DNA of 64,000 bases from Byssothecium circinans (Eukaryota; Ascomycota; Dothideomycetes; Pleosporales; Massarinaceae): positions 1,557,683 to 1,621,682 of the forward strand of contig ML976978.1 of the NCBI GenBank assembly GCA_010015675.1, in the 5' to 3' direction. A model generated the notes under the pieces. The model did not search any database. It saw nothing but the letters and a program-made list of their open reading frames with translations, and was not told the DNA's origin. Positions 1-11,549 of this stretch are shown piece after piece; position 1 is the first letter of the stretch; each line of letters starts with the position of its first letter. The position numbers and the translations under genes were made by a program.

Positions 1-1896
1 TATTCCAGTTAGGTGTGGAAAGGGCCCTGACGCATGACGTTGTGGCCGAAGATGATGAACTTCCTGGGCGACTTATCTCTGCTCATGCTGATTACAATGA
101 GTGTTATGATGTAGCCAAGGGCTGGCTTGTAAGTGGGGAAGCGTCGTGGTTAATACTGCGATTATTTAGGCGTATCTCGATCATAGTACCCACGAGAATT
201 GCTGCATAGGCATTTACTGACCTATGGTCTCACTTAGGAGCGCTGCACCCGGACTCATGGCCCTGCATGTGCGCTGAAGCAGAACGTTTCTCTGCCGACC
301 CGGTTGATACACATTCCAAGGCAGTACGACCAGCCATTACAGCTTCTAGAAACCAAGGGCAAGACCGGACAATACGTCTCTCTTTCTTATGTATGGGGCC
401 GTGGGAGTATCTTCAAGACTACTCGCGATAACATCGACTCTCGGAAGAAGTGCTTCTGGGCAAGAGACCTACCCAAGTCAGTCCGCGATGCCGTCAAGAT
501 TACCCGCAGGATGGGTTTTCAATACCTTTGGGTGGACGCTTTGTGCATCATACAAGGTGATATTGATGACTGGGTCCATGAATCAGCTTTGATGGCTCGT
601 GTATATGGTAACTCGGTGTTTACGATACAGGCGGATGTAGCGAAGGATACAGACGATGGCATTTTGCAGCCGAGAAGATTGCTCCGCTCGCATTGTTTTG
701 GACCGCACGAAAGCTTGTGTCTACAGGACCTTGAGCAGTCATGGGCGGAGGGCATCACCCGAGGTTATATCTACGGACGTGGTTGGGCACTTCAAGAGCG
801 AGTGCTTTCCGTTCGAGTCCTACATTTTGTTCGTGACCAGGTAAGTTTTCATATAGGCCGTATCACGAGGCTACTGACGAACACACAGATCATTTGGGAA
901 TGCAACACGACGATCTACCGCGAAGGTTACCATGGAAGAGAAACATACACTGAAGAGCATTTCGGTAAATTCGGGTTCACAAAGGAGTTGCATCAACACC
1001 CTACTACTATCAGCACACCTGAGCTTCTCTCTCAGATGTATGTCTGGTACGTACTGCTTCACTTTATTCAATCCATTGGAACTAAGTTGAGAACATGTCT
1101 AAAATCACCTTGTTGTAGGAACAGCATGGTTCAAGAACTAGCCATCCGTCAATTTACCATCCCATCCGATCGTATTCCAGGCATCTCTGGTATGGCAGCA
1201 GCCATAGCAGTTCCAGAACTGGGAGATTACTTCGCTGGTGTATGGGAATGGAACCCCTTCCTCTCCATGGGCTGGCGATGCTACTGGTCGCAAACACAAC
1301 CGTCAGTCTACCGAGGTCCATCTTGGAGCTGGGTATGGACGAGATATCAACTGAACTGGTATCCCGAAACGTGGAGTTATCGCGGACCGGAGATTGAAGC
1401 CGAATGGGCGATGTGGGATGCGAAGTGGGGTCCGCGACTCATCGACCGTGATATACGTCTTGAAGGGGCGAACTCGCGCGGCAATGTGTTGGAAGGCACT
1501 TCGATTACCGTGAGCGGGTATTCTGGGAAGATCTTTCTTCAGGAGATAGATGATTCGAGCTACGACTGGGCAGGCTTTGCCTTCAACGAGAACATAAGAA
1601 GTGAGAAAGGGACGGTAGTTCACCAGGACTTCAAACCAAAGATGCTGGAGATGAGGGCTTGTTTTCAGAAGGAGGGCTCCGATACGGTGAGCTGGGATGA
1701 TGGGAGTACTGCTGTGGAGGAATATATGTGTTTGCAGATCTTGAGGGAGAGGAAGCGAAGCGATTATAATCCTAAGGTAATTGGTCTGATCTTGACTGAG
1801 GCCGAAGAGAAAGGTGCATTCAGAAGGGTTGGTATCGTAGCGTTCGATTTGGAAGAAGATGGTGGATGGGAAAGGCGGTCATTGAAGCTTGTTTGA
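1..1896 (+). CDS. HET (heterokaryon incompatibility) domain protein, 5' partial
   Basis: Exons are <1-128, 238-840, 889-1046 and 1119-1896; the phases agree at all three introns (109, 48 and 72 bp, GT-AG) and the stop is at 1894. The first exon is open to the window edge, so the start lies upstream. Exon 2 opens with a cysteine/histidine stretch ending HGPAC, then the HET core: LSYVWG, a DLPKSVRDAVKITRRMG block, YLWVDALCIIQ and DW followed by an aromatic-rich segment. The second half has the usual GRGWALQERVLS and, after splicing, HFVRDQ-IIWEC. HET proteins act in fungal non-self recognition and can trigger cell death; no partner domain is visible here. The 48-bp intron is in frame and would be missed by simple ORF calling. 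Function is inferred from the family. Confidence 0.88.
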
Positions 1897-2312
1897 AGCC
1901 AGCCTGGAATAAGAGCGTGGACCGATTGCCTAGAGGGGTCTTCAATAGCCCCGACCAATAAATTTGAAGGCTCTCAGGAATGGAACATATTAAATGCGAT
2001 CTGTGAGACTAAGTAGGGAGAGTAGTGTATTTGAATGCTGAAAACCAACGTATACCTACAATAATCACAATGTTATCGTTTTCTTAGCACTTAGGGATGC
2101 TCGAAGGTAGCAAAGTCAAAAGTGTTTACTTCCCTAGAGATAAGGCAAGGAGATGTAACTTGTTTTGTTCTCTCTTTCTTGTATATAATCGATACGTTCC
2201 TGTACAGAGCTGTTTGTAGAAAGTTTCGATATTCGTTCTAGAAATTATTCTCAAGATTCATCCTTGTGCTCGATTCTCCCACCCAATATCGACATGATCA
2301 AAGTGATATCAT
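1897..2312. other. Intergenic, convergent 3' ends
   Basis: This AT-rich stretch lies between the HET gene and the GST gene, which converge. It should hold both 3' UTRs. I see no gene or repeat in it. Confidence 0.6.
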
Positions 2313-3026
2313 TCAATCCTTCACCTTAAACCGCTCCGGCGTATCCTCCTGCCTATTCCATGCCGCCCTCTTAAACTCCTCTAGAGCCTCCAACCTCTCA
2401 ATCAAACCCCTCAGAAGAGGCCACTTCCCGAAGTCTACCTTTCTGAACCTGGCTTGCTGCACCTGAGGTATCAAACAAACATCTGCTAGTGTAACATCGT
2501 CGCCAGCGGCATACTTCTTCCCCTCGGCGAACCTCTCCAGCATTCTCTCGTAGGTATTAAATCCTTCATCGAAGATACTTTGAGCAAACGCCGTCTCGTC
2601 ATCCGCCGAATCGCGAACCTTTCGAACCCTCGCTGCGACCTTCGCATTGGTTGGCGGTGCGATATCGATGGCGATGGCGTACATGAGTTCTCGAACGTGG
2701 GCTCGTGCCACTGGCTGCGAAACCGGTGGAAGAAGTGGCGTCTGACTTGGGAAAACTTCTTCAAAGTACTCCAGAATGGCGACGGATTGGTGGATGCTGA
2801 ATTTGCTTGATTCTCCATTGCTTTCGTCGGCTCTTTCGATTACAAGTGTCGGGATACCTCCGCTAGGATTGACTGCGTGGTAGGCATCCCCTTCATGTTC
2901 GCGGGTCTGCAAGTTGATATAGTGGAATATGAGAGGGATGTTTTTGAGATTGGCGGCGATACGGATCCGTTCTGCGCAGCTGGAGGCGAAGAAGGTATAG
3001 AGATGGTAGGTGGTTTTGGAAGTCAT
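2313..3026 (-). CDS. Zeta-class glutathione S-transferase / maleylacetoacetate isomerase-like
   Basis: A single-exon protein of 237 residues, the usual length for zeta GSTs. The N-terminal thioredoxin-like domain carries the zeta signature SSCAERIRIA at about residues 15-24, followed by NPSGGIPTL and a glutathione-contacting HQSVAILEY block. The C-terminal helical domain includes the N-capping segment GDDVTLADVCLIPQV. Enzymes of this family isomerise maleylacetoacetate to fumarylacetoacetate in tyrosine and phenylalanine breakdown, using glutathione; some paralogues handle haloacids or aromatic intermediates instead. No other tyrosine-catabolism gene is nearby, so pathway membership is not supported by context. 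The ATG at 3026 gives a normal N-terminus directly before the GST fold. Confidence 0.85.
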   Translation of the reverse strand: MTSKTTYHLYTFFASSCAERIRIAANLKNIPLIFHYINLQTREHEGDAYHAVNPSGGIPTLVIERADESNGESSKFSIHQSVAILEYFEEVFPSQTPLLPPVSQPVARAHVRELMYAIAIDIAPPTNAKVAARVRKVRDSADDETAFAQSIFDEGFNTYERMLERFAEGKKYAAGDDVTLADVCLIPQVQQARFRKVDFGKWPLLRGLIERLEALEEFKRAAWNRQEDTPERFKVKD

Positions 3027-3835
3027 TGTGGCGCGATGAAGTGTTATTTGTATGGAAGTGCTAATATGAGCTTCATGGAACGCCGGGCGGGTGGAGCATA
3101 GATCCTTATTCGGTTTCTGAGGTGATGTAAGCGCCGCTACACGTAGATAGCATCGAGATTGGCTGTTGTTTTACCGAATTTCCCCCGAAATCCAATGGGG
3201 GTCGATGTTCCGTTACTCTTAGTGTCTAGTAATGCGCAGTACGGATAAAAATTACAGGTGTACTTTCCACCCATACATCCAAAGCTTATGAGACCGAATT
3301 AAGGTGATATACGTGCTGATGGACGCACTATGAGTTACTCACATAACTGGAGTACCTAGGTACCGTTCAACAACATATCACTTTAGCAGTCGGTGCATTT
3401 TATCCCATCGACTTCGCTAGAAGAGTCATGTGGAACATCTATTTGATAAGAATCTGGACACGCTTAGTAGTAAATTGTGCCAGAGACTTGCAGCAGGCGA
3501 CGAGATTCACGCCCAATACCATGGTAGTATCACAATCTCTGTCATTCTCAGAGCATCAATGGCGGTCCCTGCGCCTTCTTGTTGTACACAGTAGTAAGGT
3601 TGACCTTGTCACAGGTAATGCGTCCAAGTTGTTCGCCTCATGTTCCTATGACGTCACGCCCATCATCAAGCTTATATTCCGCGGGCATCTCGACTATGAC
3701 ATGACATCGTCCCGAACCGAACCAAACTAAATTCATCAATTTACAAGCAAGCTATCACAAGCTATCAAGCCTCAAAGTCAAACTTTCGTGACCCGAAAAC
3801 TATCCTCGACGAACGAACCTACGCCCTCAATCACC
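3027..3835. other. Intergenic region, no supported gene
   Basis: This holds the promoter of the GST gene on one side and that of the small glycine-rich protein on the other. A 100-codon reading frame at 3428-3730 has no recognisable domain and is not called. I see no repeats. Confidence 0.5.
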
Positions 3836-4099
3836 ATGCCTGTCGGTCAGCAAGAATCCGGTGTTAGCTCAGGCGTCAAGTTCGTCACTTCGACCGTTGG
3901 GAATACCGTGGGAGGCGTTACAAACACTGTGGGAGGAGTGGTGGGAGCTCTGGGTAGGGGTGTAGGGGAGACATTGGAGGGAGCGACTGGAAGTGCTGGC
4001 AGACCGGTTGCCAGGGGGATTGCCGATGCGACGACAAGTATTGAAGATGGCGCAAATAAAATCGCTGGAGGCGTAAAGCGGGCTGGAGAGGGAAAATAG
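3836..4099 (+). CDS. Small glycine-rich conserved fungal protein of unknown function
   Basis: This encodes 87 residues from the ATG at 3836, which sits in a good context (TCACCATGCC). The longer frame from 3788 lacks an ATG. The middle is a run of valine/glycine/threonine-rich segments (TVGNTVGGVTNTVGGVVG), then GRGVGETLEG, and an acidic/amide segment near the C-terminus. This periodic small-residue pattern suggests an amphipathic helix that might bind membranes or lipid droplets, but that is inference. There is no signal peptide and no cysteine. Small proteins of this composition are common in filamentous fungi; I do not know a function. Confidence 0.6.
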   Translation: MPVGQQESGVSSGVKFVTSTVGNTVGGVTNTVGGVVGALGRGVGETLEGATGSAGRPVARGIADATTSIEDGANKIAGGVKRAGEGK

Positions 4100-5774
4100 A
4101 TTGGATAATGGCTGGAACATGGGAAGCAGTTGAAGTTGAAGGCTGGATAGAATGGCTTGGTATCTTACGAGAGGTTGGCGAATTACATCTGGTGACATTG
4201 TATGAATAAATGATATTGATACCCGCCTGGAAGTACACATTGCCGCTTACGATCGTGACTAAGTGAAGGCCTTTATGTGAATTGCGGACAACCGCAGAGC
4301 ACATACAGACTAAGTAAAGCGCTACCCTAGGCTCATGTTGTTGAACAAAAGGTAGTCCGATAAGAATTCGTCGGTGAGGTGGTATATAGGGTGATCAAGT
4401 CTGACATGTTGTTCTCATGTCACATTCCACCTACAGATAATAATGGAGAGACAGAACGCTAGCTCAAGACAGCATCTCGTCTCAATCAGACGCGGGGATG
4501 AAGGAATGGTCCTGCATAATTTCCATGCACCCCAGAAGGTTCGCCTGAAATGAAAGTCTGCACATGGCGACCGAGAAGTACGGCGACGCCAACGCATGTG
4601 GACTAGGAAGGTGTTGTGAGCAGTGGATGTTAGAAGAACGGTCGCAGTGTGGCATGAAGGCACTGAAACACTGCGACGTCATCGCAGATAACCGTAATCC
4701 AGCCACGCATTCTTTCACGCTAAGAGGCTCAAATTTTCATGCGCCAACGATGACAAGCAGGACGGCTGTTTCGAACTTTTGTTGAAGCCAAGCGCCGAAC
4801 TTCGGGGTGGGCCGCCACGCCACCTTACCCCACAATGCGATGCTAGCCTGACAGGCGCGCAATCGATAACATCGAGATGGACTTCCTCGATGTCAAATCC
4901 CTTATGGGCACCAATTGACCAGTCAGCCTCGATTCCGCACCCTTTCGACCAATTGGAGAATATATACTACATACATGATATACATGAACACCATATCCAT
5001 GCAGATCACCATAGCAAACCGCCGTCCGTCTTTACCCGCACATGCGAGCGCTGTATCGAGTGAATGTTCTCCAGAAGGTTAACAATTAGACATTTCCGGT
5101 TCAAGATTCAAGTTCATTAAGTCCTTAGTCTTGTGGAAAGACAGGCGTCGCGTACATTCACGTAGCACGATGCTGCAGAGCAAACATGCACGAACAAATA
5201 CCCATATACCCACGTCTCCACATTCCTATGTGACACGGACCGCCCATGTATCCTCGACACATCGCTTGAACACTTGGCTCTCTGGAAGGTCCGAAGAGGT
5301 TAGAGGCTAACAAACAGAGAGGGGCTTCTGCACGAGATGGTGGGGAGACAAGCACGATAGATGGATGGCTGGCCCAATCATCGGGCAGAACGCCGCAGAT
5401 TTAGCCATGCTTGATAGATCTCCAGCCGCTTCGCTGGACTCGAACTCACTAAACACAAATGGTTTGTCTTGACGCGTGGATCATGAACACACTAGGATGC
5501 CGAGTGTCCGCTGCATCATTCACTGTCAGTCGTCACAGGGCGATGAAGTCAGAGGTATTTAGCTGTCCCACCCTTCTTGACCTGTTTCTTACCACGCTCT
5601 TGTTGTCACGGTTACTTGTTTGCTCTATTGACCCTCAAAAGCTGCTGTCTTGGACTGATATTGTTCTTCGGTCTCTCGCTTTCGCTACTCTGTACTTAAC
5701 CTGAGCCAATTCGTACGCAAAGTATTGTCGTCTTAATTCCCGTCGCTACTCACCACACTCCGGTCGATATCAAA
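4100..5774. other. Long intergenic region
   Basis: About 1.7 kb separates two plus-strand genes. The reading frames here are short, lack domain signatures and have no convincing splice joins, so none is called. The last few hundred bases are the likely promoter and 5' leader of the PIR-repeat gene. I see no tandem or inverted repeat. Confidence 0.5.
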
Positions 5775-6822
5775 ATGAAGTCTTTCATCGCTCTTGCCCT
5801 TGCGGGCTCCGCTTTGGCTATGCCACAAGCTTCTGGGTCGGGATGTTCGGACACTCGCTCTGGGTCTTTCAACCTCCAGATCTCGAATGTGACTTCATCG
5901 AAGCGGAGTATTCAGAAGCGCCAGTTTGATGGCACTCTGTCTGTCACCCTCAACGGCGGTGTACTGAAAGACCAAGCTGGACGTACCGGTTCAATTGTGG
6001 CAAACCACCAGTTCCAGTTCGACAACCCGGTGCAGGAAAATGCTATCGCCACATCCGGCTTTGGTGTATGCAGCAATGGCACGATCACACACAAGGGATC
6101 TGCCATCTGGTACCAGTGCTTATCTGGTACTTTCTACAACCTCTACGATCAGTCGCTTGGTGAGCACTGCAACCAAATCTACATCTCCGCTGTGAGTGCA
6201 AGCAGCGCTCCTGTTACCCAGGTTTGTGGACCCTCTTGCTCAATCCGCATATCAAAGCTAACACAAGAAAAGATCTCCGATGGTCAACCCGGCGCATCGA
6301 CTCAGGTGCCCATCAGCCAGATCAGTGACGGTCAACCTCAGGCTCCAACCAGCGCTCCCGTCATCAGTCAAATCTCCGATGGACAACCGCAAGCCCCAAC
6401 CGGCCCCGTTATCTCTCAAATCAGTGACGGGCAGCCTCAGGCTCCCACCTCTACAGCCGGCCCCCTCATCTCTCAAATCAGTGATGGTTAGCATGGCCTA
6501 TATTCTCTTCCCAAGTTCACGACTAACATTTTGCTCCTCAGGTCAACCGCAAGCCCCGACATCCATTGTCACTCCTGCGCCTTCCGGCCCTGTCATCACC
6601 CAGATCAGTGACGGCCAACCTCAGGCACCTACGTCGGGTCCCATTGTTACCCAGATCAGTGATGGCCAACCCCAGGCTCCTGTGGCCACAGGTAACAGCA
6701 CTGGCAACTTCACCGCGCCGAACGCGACTGCCCCCGCCTCATTCCCCGGTGCGGCACCCTCGAACATGGCTGGTGTCGGTGCATTCGCCATCGCCCTGCT
6801 CGCCATGGTTGCTATGCTATAG
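5775..6822 (+). CDS. GPI-anchored cell-wall protein with seven PIR-type repeats
   Basis: Exons are 5775-6221, 6273-6486 and 6542-6822 (introns of 51 and 55 bp). The protein starts with a signal peptide (MKSFIALALAGSALA), followed by an N-terminal domain with a likely Kex2 site (SIQKRQ). Seven repeats of the form (S/T)QISDGQPQAPT follow, matching the fungal PIR repeat (Q-hydrophobic-x-D-G-Q-x-Q). The glutamine of this repeat is known in yeast to form an alkali-labile ester link to beta-1,3-glucan. The C-terminus is Thr/Asn-rich and ends in a hydrophobic tail after SNMAG, typical of GPI addition. Both introns fall inside repeats and exactly restore the QISDGQ core. It probably acts as a structural cross-linker of the wall; carrying both PIR and GPI signals is less usual. 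Confidence 0.88.
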
Positions 6823-7555
6823 ACGTATACGACCCGACTCTTTCCAACTCAAATTTTCTTCGGCGAAAGGACGGCACGCCGATTTAGGAATTTCCTTCCT
6901 TGCCTCTACCTTATAATATGGAGCGAATGCTGTAATACAGTGACGATATTTGGACACTATGTGATGCGGATACGACACTCCTTTAGCATTTTAGCGACAC
7001 GGTTTTATGGATGCATAGTTGAAGGCGGCATTGGCATAATACACTGGCCCTGCTTGGATTGGAAAATGCACCGTATCTAATTATTATTTCTACCCTCTAG
7101 GGTTAATCTTTAATAGGTAACCGTAACATGAATGAACAACAATAATCATATGCATATTTTGAGTGTATTCCGATTTAATGACGATTCCTGTTACTTGAAG
7201 ACCAGACGCGCGTCTCCGCGAACTAGCACTACGGCGACCTGATTCAAGCCTTTACACCAGTAACACGTAATAGTCTACTAGCACTAGAGGATCCAGAAAT
7301 CTTGATCTCGTGTGGATTTCAATAGCTATTGTCGTCATTACATAATGTTGCACTGTCAGGGGCGCTGCCACACTGATCATCCATCTCTTCTATACGAGCC
7401 TTGCGTGTCCTTCCTCCCCCTGCCCTTTTCCATTTTTAGAATACTAGATTATGGTATCATAGCAGTGTAATAACCCAGACGCCATTATTTCACCTCTGCG
7501 AAATAAGCCTGACCCTACCACCAGTGGTAAAAGAAACGTGCATGCACAGAAAACT
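6823..7555. other. Intergenic, convergent 3' ends
   Basis: An AT-rich stretch between the convergent PIR and PEBP genes. I see no supported gene and no clear repeat. Confidence 0.5.
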
Positions 7556-8693
7556 TCAATGCAATGACCCAGCCATCAACAACACAGCAGCGACTACACA
7601 ATGGACCTTGCCCATCGATTTCGACGAAGCTGCGGAATCAGTTTGTATGGCGAAAGGCGCGCCGGCCGTCGAAGATCCGCCAGTGGGAGCTCCACCAGCG
7701 CTAGTAGGGCCTGGTACGACGGAAGATGCAAGCGTTGTAGGTGCAGAAGCAGCATCTGTAGCACTTCCATCACTTGGTCCGGGTCCATCATTTGGTCCGG
7801 GTCCATCATTCTGAGGGCCGCCAGCAACGGGGGAATTTGTTGGCGCAGCAGCAGTTGGTGCCGCAGCGGAAGTTCGAGATGCCACGCTCGTCGTTGGACG
7901 CACAGCGCTCGGCGACGCTGGCGCTGGTGTTGAAGTAGATGTAGACGTAGATGGAGCAGCGGCTGCTGGAGTCCTCGACGTGGTAGGGGCAACACTCTGA
8001 GCAGCACTCGTAGATTCCCTTCCACCCGCTGCCGACGACGAACTCTCCTCTCCACCCGTCTGCCCACCTCCACCACTCAAGTTAACAACCATACCCATCC
8101 CTGCGCTCGGTTCACTCAGCCCATTGTCCGTCTGGAACTTCTGAATATCAAACGCTTTGCCCTCATCCGGCATCTTCAGCGTCTTGATATTCTGTCTTTG
8201 CGGATTGCGGTACAGGAGGAACGTATACTTCCTATCATCGCCCGTCTCGCCGAAAGCACCAGGCGCCTTGTAGGATAAGATAGGCGAGTCTGGCGTTTCG
8301 ATGTTGACGACTCTGCTGGCTTTGAAGTTGGAGCGGGCGTAGTGGAGTGTGCGGGAGTTGTCGGAGGTGGTGTCGACCATTATTACGGTGAAGAGTGTGG
8401 TCGTTGAGATGCCGCTTGAGTCGCCCAGGGCGAATGTGGGTTCTTTGGCTACCTCTGCTTGGATGTTAGAATGTGAAGTATAGGAAGGATGAGGGGGTTA
8501 TCTTACGGTCCTTGCTGAATGTGGTTCCATCTTTAAAACCCTCCACGGCGTTGTTGGTGAAGGAGACTTGGAGCTCGACTCCACTGTCTTCGAAGGCTGT
8601 GGCGAGGTCTTTGGGCACTGATGCCTGAGCCGCTGCAAGACCTAGTATCGAAGCAGCGCAGAGCGCATGTCGAAGGTATGTAGTAGAGAACAT
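7556..8693 (-). CDS. Secreted, GPI-anchored PEBP-like protein
   Basis: Exons (minus strand) are 8693-8507 and 8457-7556, joined in phase across a 49-bp intron; 362 residues. The signal peptide is MFSTTYLRHALCAASILGLA. Residues about 25-165 resemble the phosphatidylethanolamine-binding protein fold: PTFALGDSSGIS, then FTVIMVDTTSDNSRTLHYAR at the place of the DPDAPS/LHW conserved regions, and a YTFLLYRNP strand. The second half is low complexity (Ser/Thr/Ala/Pro, with two NDGPGP-like repeats), fitting an O-glycosylated wall stalk, and ends in a hydrophobic GPI tail. Fungal extracellular PEBP-like proteins are poorly characterised; ligand and role are unknown. Confidence 0.8.
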
Positions 8694-10054
8694 TCTCAAA
8701 AAAGAGATTAGGATTAAACAAGTATGCAAAGCTTCAAGCTTTACGAACAGAAACAAAAAGTCAAAAGCCAAAAAGAAAATTTAATCTCTCAATAACTCTT
8801 CGAACGTTCCAATATCGCAAGGCAGCACACTAGGAAACTAGACTGCCTGGCCACCTCAGGAGAAACCTCTATATAAGTACCTGACCCGCGACTTTCATCC
8901 TCATCCCTCGGATCGTACGCCACTTGTCACAAATGCGCACAGCCTCTCGTCTCCTGCCTTGGCCTTCAAACGTCAAGGCAATTCCAAGCATTCGAACGAT
9001 AGGTTGGTACGGTTGACAAACGGCTGCGTTGCTGTATTTAGTGACGTTGAAGACAGGAACGGTTTCAGGTGCGCGTTGTAACGCCTAGGGCCACGCGCCG
9101 CGGTTCGGATTGCTAGTTAGCCGGGCGCGTGTGGGGAAGGGATGGAACTTCGCAGTCGGGGCATGTGGTGATATGACCATACCATTCCTTCATTCTTTTC
9201 CGAGAGAGAGGCAGCGCGAGATGAGCAACCCTAAGGAGCTGATGGAAGTCGTCGCAAAGAGATAAGTTTGGCGTGGTGGGAGTGAAGTTCGGATGCGAGG
9301 CTGTTGGTTTGTCAGGCCGAAACCGGGAACTTCGGAAACAGGAGATCCTCAGGATGCGAAACTCGAACTACGATCATCATCCAAGGCAATTATTTTTGGA
9401 GATCACCTTGAGAGACGCATATTGATGTTCGGTTTGGTTTTGGGCAACGTTTCGCTGTTCGCTGTTGCAATGCCGAGATCTTAGCAACGTCTCGATAAGT
9501 TTGGGGACGAATTCTGAGGTAGAAGAGATAGAATTGGGTGCAAAGATTAAGGTAAAGGGAGAGCTACAAGTTCGAAGCATATGAAGGTCATGGGTATAGA
9601 GTAAGTCGGTCGAGAATCAGTGTGAGAAGGGCGAGACGACGAAACTCGAACTGGATGGTGCTTCTTTCGAGCTTTTCAGCTTTTCTGTCATGCTTTTAAA
9701 CTATCCAGAAGGCAAAAATCAGGGTACCTTGACGATAACAGTCGCTAACTTCACTGTAGATCATGAAGTTCCCCTTTGAACAAACATATCGCTCACCTTG
9801 TCGCGAGTCATCGCATGCTAGGCGGTTCTGTCACGTGCATTCAATGAAACCTGGAAGGTACCTGATAGACGTCGCTTTACGTTAATAAGAATATCTTCAA
9901 CGTCCGATCCGTATTTCTACGGTGGAGCCTCCAAGATCGAGCTCGAGATCTTGAGTATTCTTGTTACTTATGAGGACTGACGATAGACCTTGCATTTCCA
10001 TGACCTTTTCACATCAAGAAGGGCCGGCCCTCTCCAGGATGACATTTCTGTGAG
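8694..10054. other. Intergenic region upstream of the PEBP gene
   Basis: About 1.36 kb. It contains the PEBP promoter but no supported gene. The N-terminal part expected for the membrane-protein relic downstream is not found here in any frame. Confidence 0.5.
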
Positions 10055-10789
10055 ATCCTGCTCATCGACGCGGGACTGAACTGGTACTTCCTCCGCATTG
10101 TCAACCTCCGACTCGTCAAACAGCATCGTCTGGTCAAGTACAAGCCGCTCGTAGGCTTCAACGCCAAATTAATGGTGCTCTCTATAGCCATGGATGTACG
10201 CTTTCTCCCCCACACCACACCACACCCTCCCTCACACTTCCTTCCCTTTCTTTACCAGTGCGCGCGCTATCTACTAACCCTCGCTTTTTCTCTTCTCCCA
10301 GGGCATGCTCATCGGCCTAATGTTCCTCAAAAACCCCCTCGTCTACATCCAATACCAACCCGTCACCTACCTGGTCAAACCCAACATAGAAATGTCCATG
10401 GCCTCGCTGATCACCCACGTCGCCCGCGGCTCGCCCGACAACGACATGTACTGTACCTCGACTGCTTCCAGTACCCGACGGCCGGAAAGTCGAACCGCCG
10501 CTTCGACCTCCAGTTGTCGCAGCCCCGGACGACCCATGTCGGACGGACCCGCGAATCGATCCAGTTGGCCTCGATCGAGGTCTTCAAGAGCGACCCCGGG
10601 GATCATCGCGGGGAGACGGACCGTCGCATCCACTGCCATACGGAAGTCAATGTCGTGGTGGAGACTGTGGACCCGGACGATAAGAGCGCGGCGGATAAGC
10701 GGGATGTGGTGAGCTTGAGGAGTAGTTCGACGGAGGCGATGTCGTCGGTATTTGGGGACGAGACGCCGTTGAGGAAGAGCGGACGCTGA
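10055..10789 (+). pseudogene. Relic of a fungal multi-pass membrane protein, frameshifted and 5'-truncated
   Basis: A spliced segment 10055-10195 / 10302-10453 encodes the C-terminal part of a membrane protein (LNWYFLRIV, KYKPLVGFN, GMLIGLMFLKNPLVYIQY, EMSMASLITHVAR). It resembles a widespread family of uncharacterised seven-helix fungal proteins. At 10447-10456 the pentamer TGTAC occurs twice in tandem. Reading on after removing one copy continues naturally (DCFQYPTAGK...) to a stop at 10789, whereas the actual frame runs into unrelated sequence and stops at 10712. The N-terminal helices are missing upstream. Truncation plus frameshift argues for a pseudogene; a sequencing error could explain only the frameshift. 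Family identity is from memory of the motif pattern and is tentative. Confidence 0.55.
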
Positions 10790-11549
10790 GGGAACCGGTA
10801 TAGTGTACGTTTAAGCAGGTGGGGTTTTTTTTGGGTGGGTTTTTGTTATGTTAGCACTGTTACTACTTTCGTCAATAGCGGCATGGGAAATATGGGAGTA
10901 GTAGTACGCAGAGGAGTTTGGATTTTGTGTATCGAAAGCTTTGGCTGTATTTGACAGAAGACTGGCTGGATCTAGTGCTCCGGTTCGTTCAAGTGAGTTT
11001 TGTTTCATCGCTGTTTCGAACGTAGCTTTGTATCTTGTAATCGTCTGTTCATTACAGCCAGCTATGAGAAATACTCTCTGTGCTACTATCCATACTTACT
11101 TCCCTTTCCACTTCTCATCCGATACAAACGGCCCAACAAACTGCAATAACAAAAACTTACTCGCTATCCACCACTCAAAACTAACCCTTTACCTACAACC
11201 GCAAACGTACCACACCTCAAAACCAAACCTACCAAAAAGAAATTTCCAAAAAAAATCCAATTCCGTGCGCTCCTGCTTCCCAGCTCCTTAGCCACAACTC
11301 TAAACCCCCCTGCATCACCAGCATTTAAAGAAACCGAACAGACAGAAAGCACCGAGTTCGTCCATACAATCAATCATTGTTTCCATTCCGTACCATACCA
11401 TACGTAAACTCTATCCCTCAACGGTCCCCTGCAGTACAGTACATACACCACTAATCGTACCCCACCCGACAACCTACCCACCCATGTACTCTTTTCCTTC
11501 CTTTCTTCTTCGCTCCAATTCAACCCTCCGCAGGAACCCACAGCTCAAC
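10790..11549. other. Intergenic region
   Basis: Downstream of the membrane-protein relic and of the SEC31 stop. It holds the SEC31 3' UTR; the rest shows no supported gene. Confidence 0.5.

Noticed and set aside
10055..10789. Reading the 10-kb relic as an organic solute transporter alpha (TMEM184-like) protein
   Set aside because: A KPL...KLMV stretch looked similar, but the rest (VYIQYQP, EMSMASLITHVAR) fits an uncharacterised fungal membrane family better.
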